A stretch of DNA of 64,000 bases from Dendrophyllia cribrosa (taxonomy: Eukaryota > Cnidaria > Anthozoa > Scleractinia > Dendrophylliidae): the NCBI GenBank assembly GCA_024195265.1, contig JAJLRJ010000011.1, positions 1,491,366-1,555,365 on the forward strand, written 5' to 3'. Made by a program: the position numbers and the translations under genes. Below the pieces are notes generated by a model. It saw only the letters and a list, made by a program, of their open reading frames with translations. It ran no database searches and was not told the DNA's origin. This document shows, piece by piece, positions 57,725-64,000 of the stretch (the first letter of the stretch is position 1; each line of letters begins with the position of its first letter).

Positions 57725-60120
57725 AGAACTTTATCACATCTCAAATTTCGACCCTTACTAGGAAAGGGATATTTAGAGTGCAGATTTTCTCCGTCTTACC
57801 TGAACACATACCAAAGACCAGTAATTGAACCGTGCACCATCACAATTGACTGTCTCCTCTCAGCCACAAGCCCGTAGGGCGTCAAATGCGATACCAAAGG
57901 GCTGTCTTTTGCGCTCTAACGAGATGGCTGTCAAAGTAAAAAGAAAAAAAAAAAAGAAGACAATTCATCAGTCAGTGGTATAAGTAAACGGAAAATGAAT
58001 CAAACAAACCCGGCCAGTGAGTCTGATCCTGAGATTGGAGTGAAGAGAACAAATATCCCTACCTTTCCCCCCTTTTAATCTTTTTGTCCTTTTTTAATCC
58101 TTTTTGTCCAAGACCCTACGTTAGCCTAACCAAGTTATCTGCGGAGATGTCTAATCCGGGACATTTTGCAGTTGTATGCTTAGTACCCTGGCCTTTGAGT
58201 AAAAGTGAGGCTGGAGTTGACTTTGTTTTGTAGAGGCTGAAAAATATTTCGGATGACAAGATCTTGGGGTGGGGGCTCCCATACCCTTCCCAAAATCCAC
58301 CACTGTAAAATGGTAAGCCGGCGAACACAATGGCGGGGGGAACCTAAATTTTCTATTTTTTTTTCATGGTCAGAAACCGGACATTACTTCCTGGTCTTAT
58401 GGGACACTTATTGAAAAAGCACTAAAAAACATAAGTGTGTCCCCCTCTTCTCACGCTCCCCACCTTGCACTTTTTAAAATTTGAACTGGACTGACAACTT
58501 GTGGACAAGGATCAGACGTAAACTGTCGATCTCTGGATCTCAAGTTCAACATTATGACCATTATTAACCTCCCCTCCCCTCCCCTCCCAATTATCAATGT
58601 ACTAATGAGGAAATTGAAATAATGTTTCGATTTTGAAATCCACTGATCACCACCCTACAAATAAGAAAGAAAATAATGATGTTAGTATAATGAAATATGG
58701 GCTGAACAAAAAGGGTGCAAAGAAGAGACATACAGAGACATTCACTAAATCCTACCGTATTAGCTATGGAGAATTACGACAGAAAATGAAAACAAGACAT
58801 TAATACATCAATTATTAATTAACAAATAAATAAATGGATTAATTAAGTAATTATGTAACAAGGAATATGCGTTAAATAAATACAAATGTCCAAAATTCGA
58901 CAAGCATCACTTGAAATTAGTTGTTACGTGCTGCATAATAAAAAGTAGAAACTCAAATTCAAGATACTTTCTTCAAGAACTTGAATGTGAGATTTTCCTC
59001 GGTAGGGGCTCTTAAACTTAATAATTGGTATCCATCCAAATCTTAAATTCAATATATTTCGCGATACAAAAAACTTGCATTTAACGTTTCTAAAAACTTA
59101 TAAAACAAGATTTTTCATATTCAAAGCTTGAACTTGCAATTTTTACGCATGGTAAAAACTGAAGTCTAAGACTTGGACTTATAAAATGACGAAACCTGAG
59201 TTGAAATCAAACACTTAATATTTAAAATCAACACTCACGAATTCGACAAGATTGAAAAACTTGCATTTTAAGTTTCTGCTTTAAAAAGCCACAAATGCAA
59301 ATTTTCGTCTCTTTGGACACCAGTAAAGGCTTGGTTTCCAATACTTTAATGAATTATTAAAGCTTAAATCCCAATAAACCTCGCAACCGAAATTCAGCGC
59401 TTACATTCAAGCTTATAAAGCTTGAAAGTCAACACTGTATCAAAAATAATAGTTGAATTCAATATTTTTATGGAATTATAAAATTATGAATTCAAATGAT
59501 ATGTGCGAAAAGTCAATTGAATTCAAGTACTTTACAAGCTTGATTTCAAGACTTTGGTCAGGGTAGGAATTCAAGATTGCTCCAAATATATTTTCCTGGG
59601 AATCTTGAATTACCTTATTTACAGAAGTTTGTATGAGCGGCAGCTAGCACTTTTGATACTTTTTATGAAAATTAAAGAAAAACTCAGATCGCAATCGGTA
59701 TCAGTCGGAGAAGAAGTGCCATGATCGGGAAATCTTCGGAAACGAAGATGCCAGAATGTCTCCGAGTATTGTTATGCAACCAGAAGAGGCTACGACAATT
59801 TACAGATATGAAACTAAGTATACATTACTCCTTTGACTCGCAAAGTTATCTAAAACTGGACTTCAAATGAAGAAAAGAAAGGCTTAAAACAGCCCCTAAT
59901 TTTTCAACTGTTTGATCAAACGACGCAGAGCGAAGTCTGGGGAGAGAGCAAACCTAACTCAGTGTATGGCTGACTGGACGCGGGGGTCCTGTCCTCAGTC
60001 CTCGCTCACTACACATATCTCTCCGACTGATTTTTCCACTGTGTTTTCGTATAAGATTTAACTTGCGCAGAAGCAGAATACAAACAAATTAAGGCATACA
60101 AATTGAGAGGCATTACAGGG
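57725..60120. other. Intergenic or intronic region without a recognised gene
   Basis: From about 58,900 to 59,590 the sequence is enriched in words such as ttgaattcaag, aagcttg and cttgaatt, a degenerate palindrome-rich composition. About 58,080-58,330 resembles a dispersed coral-type repeat. No minus-strand exon linking 57.0 kb with the mini-exon array could be found. Confidence 0.45.
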
Positions 60121-61608
60121 ATACTTACGTGTTGTAGGCTTTATTGTTACATCAGTGCTAGGTGGTGATGACTTTGCTGTATAAAAGGAATACACTAATT
60201 TATCAGCAGCGGCTTAAATTAAACTAGCTCACAAATTGCTATTCAGTAATATTTTGTATTATCCGAACAAGCATTTACGTAAGAGCACTCACCAGCTGTT
60301 GATAACATTGGAGTGGAGACATAACCGCTTGTCGGTAGAGCTAAAAAATATCATATAATATAATTATCAGAAAATTACTTTTATAAGTTCTATGTCTTTT
60401 ATGAAAGAAAAGCGTACAGTCAGTGACACAATGTGCAGTTTGCATTATCTAACGGGACGCGGGGTCCTCTCTCCAGCCCTCGCTCGCTACACATATTTCT
60501 CCGACTGATTTCTCCATTGTGTTTTCGTTTAAGACTTTACTCGCGCAAAAGCAGAATACAAAGAAATTAAGACATACAAAAAGTGACAGAAATTACAGGG
60601 ATACTTACGTGTTGTAGGTTTTATTGTTACATCAGTGCTGGGTGGTGATGTCTTTCCTGTAAGAAAGGAATATACTAATTTATTAGCAGCGGCTTAAATT
60701 AAGCAAGCTGGCAGTTTGCTATTCAGTTATATTTTGTATTATAACAATTCTTTACGTAAGAACACTCATCAGCTGTTGATAACCTTGTAGCGGAGACATA
60801 ACCGCTTGTCGTTAGAGCTAAAAAATATCAAATAATATCAGTATTAGAAAATTACTTTTATAAGTTCTATCAGTTACTATGAAACACAAGCGTTCAATGA
60901 TACAATGTTAGAGTTTGCGTTATGTAATAACAATTTAACATGTTTAACTGGGAATCTTGAATTACCTTATTTACAGAAGTTTGTATGAGCGGCCGATAGC
61001 ACTTTTGATACTTTTTATGAACATAAAAGAAAAACTGTCTGAAACACAGATCGCAATCGGTATGAGTCGGAGAAGAAGCGCCATTATCGAGAAATCTTCG
61101 GAAAGATGCCCGAAGTGTCTCCGAGTTTTGTTGTGCAACCAGGAAAGGGCACGACAATTTGCAAATTTCTATACATCACTCTTTAGACTCGCAAAGTTCT
61201 CCAAAACTGGACTTCAAGAAAAAAAAAAGACTCAAAACAGCTCCTCATTTTTCAACTGTTTGATAAAACGACGCCATTATGAATACATTGCAGAGAAAGT
61301 CTGGGGAGAGAGCAAAACTACTCAGGGTATGACTATAAACTGGACGCGGTGGTCCTCTCACCAGTCCTCGCTCGCTACACATTTCTCTCCGACTGATTTC
61401 TCCATTGTGTTTTCGTATCAGACTTCACTCGCGCAGAAGCAAAATACAAAGAAACTAAGACTTACAAATTGACAGAAATTACAGGGATACTTACGTGTTG
61501 TAGGGTTAATTGTTATATCAGTGGTGGGTGGTGATGTCTCTGCTGTAAAAAAGGAACACTAATTTATAAGCAGCGGCTTAAATTAAGCAAGCTCACAGTT
61601 TGCTATTC
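59595..61608. repeat. Segmental tandem duplication carrying the mini-exons
   Basis: Blocks of intron sequence recur with each exon pair. A GC-rich block (gtcctc...cctcgctcgctacacat) appears near 59,975, 60,455 and 61,340. A second block (gaattaccttatttacagaag onward, about 350 bp) appears near 59,600 and 60,958. Divergence is modest and includes indels. The third unit is cut near 61,608, where an unrelated insertion separates it from its type-b exon. Confidence 0.75.
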
Positions 61609-63937
61609 ATGCGCGTAGCGGCATGAGTTATAAAATGGCCTCTGTTTTTCTTATTTTTTTTTTGTGTCACGATTTTGCATGCAAATTTATGCACGCATGT
61701 TTTAAATTGTGCATTTCCGGTTCATAGCTTTGCTATTTACACTTCCGGTTTACTGACTTCCGGCTACTCTCACTTCCGGCAAAACATCGTTACTGAAGTG
61801 TCACGACAGCGTCTCCTACAACCCTACTCGCATTAGTAATGTTCACGTCAGGTATATATTAAACTCACAGGGATGACTGGTATCATTGTGGTACAGCCTT
61901 CATTTGTAAAACATTCACTAGTAACGTGGTTTGCAGGAACGATGACTGAATGAAAGGAGTAATTCGTCTCCATGTCGGACGTCTTGTTATCTTGTTAGTA
62001 ATATTTTGTATTTTAGCGGAGCTCTAGCGGGCCGAAGGCCCGCTCGCGGATCGCGGGAGCCTCATACTTATAGAACCATGCCCGATCAATGAATCAATCA
62101 ATGAATCAATCAATCAATTTATTTTACTCATAACATGTACAATAGATATATAAATTTTTACAAGAACATACTAAACAAGAAAAAAATACAGATAATAATA
62201 CTTATAAAATATAAATTAACATAAGAGCCTGGAGGCTAAATTAACCAAAGAGTTTTCAAGTTAGCCGCCAGCCATTTTTCATGGACATGGCTAGCGGAAT
62301 GTTTCAAGGGCCCGTACGACGTCGCGCAGGGTTACCTCGCGGGCGCGTACGACGTCGCCCAACATGCGCGTACGACGTAGCGCAACATCCGGGAGTTTAG
62401 GAATTTTGAAACCAAAACGAGGCTTTATTTTTCGCTCGCTTCCTGCCGCTACACGGCCGATGTAACGTCAGCTACAGTAAACACTTTTGTTATGTTAAGC
62501 GGAGAAAACGGTCTGCAAAATCGTCTTTCGCGGTTTGCTACTCAAGACAGGTTTCACTTATAGCTAAAAAAGCGTTCTAGAATATGACAATTCAGGGAGC
62601 TCCGCTCTTAGGCTTAGCCTATCTATATTTACTAGAAATACGTGTTTCGCAGAACCTTTTTAAAGTGCAACTAACCCCCAATAATGTTTTTCGCCAAACG
62701 AAATCTCCTAATTGTCCTGATTACCAGTGCGAAATTTTTTTTACCGTAGCATTTTTTCTTGATTTTTTATAATTTTTTAAAGTTTCAAATTTTGGCGGTT
62801 CTTTCGGCCACTACCGAGCAATGTGAAGAATGGGTCCGAGTTTTGTTTGGGCGTCTTGTGACGTCATCGAAGGAGATTGATTTTCATGATGCGAAGAGCA
62901 AAGGAACTGTGGGCAAACACAAAAAAGGCATCGGACTTCACAAAATCCCTTTTTTGGCTTTTGAGTACCACTCGCGTTAAAATGCCTTCACCTTTGTCGC
63001 TTCACGGTGATATGCTTATGAGAACACGGCAAATGGTCTCCTTCGATGACGTCACAGCAAAGTTCGTACCCAGCTCCCACAAATGCTCAGTAATGGGGCA
63101 GAAGCACCCAACTTCAAACAGCTGTAGAAACGCTGGGATTTTATCAATTACGATAATTTTTTCGCGCAACTAATCAGGACAAACAGGAGATTTTATTTAG
63201 CGAAAGAAAATTGGGGTTAGTTACACTTTAAGCTCGAGGAAAGGTGCACCGCCGGACGAAACTTTGGTGGCGTTTCGACTTGCGCATAAGGCTTTTCGCC
63301 GTTGCACTTTGAAGAAGGTCCTTTCGATGGTTCGCGTGCCGTTTACCGTCCGCCATCTTTGTTTACCATGCCCCCAAACACTTACATGAAGTAGTTTGTC
63401 TGACTTCATTCAAGCTGCGCTTTGTTGCGCTGTTTCCAGGCAACTGCACGACATTTTTCACGTATATATGGATATGTTGTGGTGCAATTTTATCCTTGGT
63501 GCAAATTTTATTTTCCTTTGTTTAAAACTCATTATCATACATTTCCATACCCCAACACAAAGGAAAATCAAATTTGCACCAAGGACAAAATTGCACCACA
63601 ACAGATATAAATATATATTTTCGATCGAATTCGCGAGGCTTAGTACGTTCCCGAGACTCGACAAATTTAACAAGCATTTACGTAGCAGCACTCACCAGCT
63701 GTTGATAACCTTGAAGTGGAGACTATACCGCTTGTCGTTAGAACTACAAAAAATGTTAAACAATAACATTATCAGAAAATTACTTTTAAAAGTTTTATTT
63801 CTTCTATGAAACACAAACGTTCAAGGATACAATGTTAGAGTTTGCATTATGTAATAACAATTAACCATGTTAAATTTAAGAGCACTTACCAGCTGTTGAT
63901 AACATTGGAGTGAAGACATTACTGCTTGTCGTTAGAG
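60129..63937 (-). CDS. Tandem 48-nt exons of a Ser/Thr/Pro-rich (mucin-like) gene, partial
   Basis: Seven exon copies, each exactly 48 nt and symmetric phase 1-1, occur on the minus strand. Type a (60176-60129, 60656-60609, 61542-61495) encodes SPPSTDVTIKPTT or close variants. Type b (60340-60293, 60817-60770, 63743-63696, 63937-63890) encodes LPTSGYVSTPMLSTA or variants. Acceptors are T-rich and end in AG, and donors are GTAAGT or GTGAGT except in one copy. Joined in order, b plus a gives a 32-residue Thr/Ser/Pro repeat, typical of O-glycosylated stalks. Flanking introns are duplicated with the exons, so the array grew by segmental duplication. The gene's 5' end must lie beyond the right edge and its 3' end has not been identified. 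None of these exons is long enough to appear as an open frame. Confidence 0.7.
60770..60817 (-). pseudogene. Type-b mini-exon with broken 5' splice site
   Basis: This copy has the intact 48-nt frame and a good acceptor, but the donor reads CAGCTG/ATGAGT where its sisters have CAGCTG/GTGAGT or GTAAGT. The G-to-A change at intron position +1 should abolish normal splicing. Because exons are symmetric, skipping it would keep the frame, so the loss would shorten the stalk by 16 residues without disrupting the protein. Confidence 0.65.
61609..62659. other. Insertions splitting the mini-exon array
   Basis: Duplicated intron sequence stops at about 61,608 (gctattca) and a short continuation (agtaatattttgtatt) reappears at about 61,993, so about 385 bp was inserted between. 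It is followed by ccgaaggcccgctcgcgg, an (aatcaatg)n tail, and three GC-rich units of cgcgtacgacgtcgc at about 62,310-62,385. Confidence 0.5.
62660..63231 (+). mobile_element. Long-TIR element, 572 bp
   Basis: Inverted arms of about 60 bp begin TTAAAGTGYAACTAACCCCC at both ends. It is one of the insertions that separate mini-exon copies at 61.5 kb and 63.7 kb. Confidence 0.7.
63476..63602 (+). repeat. Hairpin (gttgtggtgcaattttatcc)
   Basis: Near-perfect inverted arms of about 50 bp in the interval before the type-b exon at 63743-63696. Confidence 0.6.
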
Positions 63938-64000
63938 CTAAAACATATCAAATAATTCTTGGTTTGCAACTACGTGACAAGGCGGCCATGTTGGTGGTTA

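Noticed and set aside
60957..61472. A 171-residue plus-strand open frame
   Set aside because: It lies over duplicated intron sequence of the minus-strand mini-exon gene, and the paralogous block at 59.6 kb does not keep the frame.
1..64000. CRISPR array or bacterial operon
   Set aside because: No spaced identical short repeats with unique spacers. All genes are spliced or otherwise eukaryotic.

Overview
This is nuclear DNA from an animal with intron-rich genes, long interspersed introns and many short transposons. The gene set (SHPRH, RNF19, RPL19, MRTO4), animal-like splice sites, and a Penelope-type GIY-YIG remnant of a kind I associate with corals and other cnidarians suggest an anthozoan, probably a stony coral. 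That species-level guess is inference; the gene calls rest on reading spliced exons directly.

Left to right: (1) 690-22,900, minus strand: SHPRH, read as 29 coding exons that stay in frame from the N-terminus through SNF2, PHD, RING and helicase-C motifs, running off the left edge. Its introns hold most of the window's transposons. (2) 26,532-31,520, minus: RNF19, an RBR ubiquitin ligase in four coding exons. (3) 32,850-34,224, plus: a short membrane-anchored protein made only of the glucosidase II beta N-terminal cysteine-rich domain. (4) 35,322-39,050, minus, and 39,259-43,190, plus: RPL19 and MRTO4, head to head across 208 bp. Both act on the large ribosomal subunit. (5) 44,508-52,724, minus: an intronless 2,738-residue coiled-coil protein that I do not recognise. 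(6) 52.7-57 kb: repeats plus one isolated coiled-coil exon. (7) 60.1-64 kb, minus: a tandem array of 48-nt symmetric phase-1 exons encoding Ser/Thr/Pro-rich segments, part of a mucin-like gene that runs off the right edge.

The repeats are informative in their own right. There are two TTAA-targeted miniature transposon families (one pair sharing a single TTAA), a TA-flanked family carrying a GCGCGGGAAAA core, at least ten separate hairpin or inverted-repeat elements, two tRNA-derived SINE families, a Penelope-like fragment, and a module with a predicted membrane helix present in three copies whose indels are multiples of three. The least explained items are the mini-exon array, the giant intronless gene, the three-copy membrane module, and an array of E2F-like motifs flanking the SHPRH RING exon.
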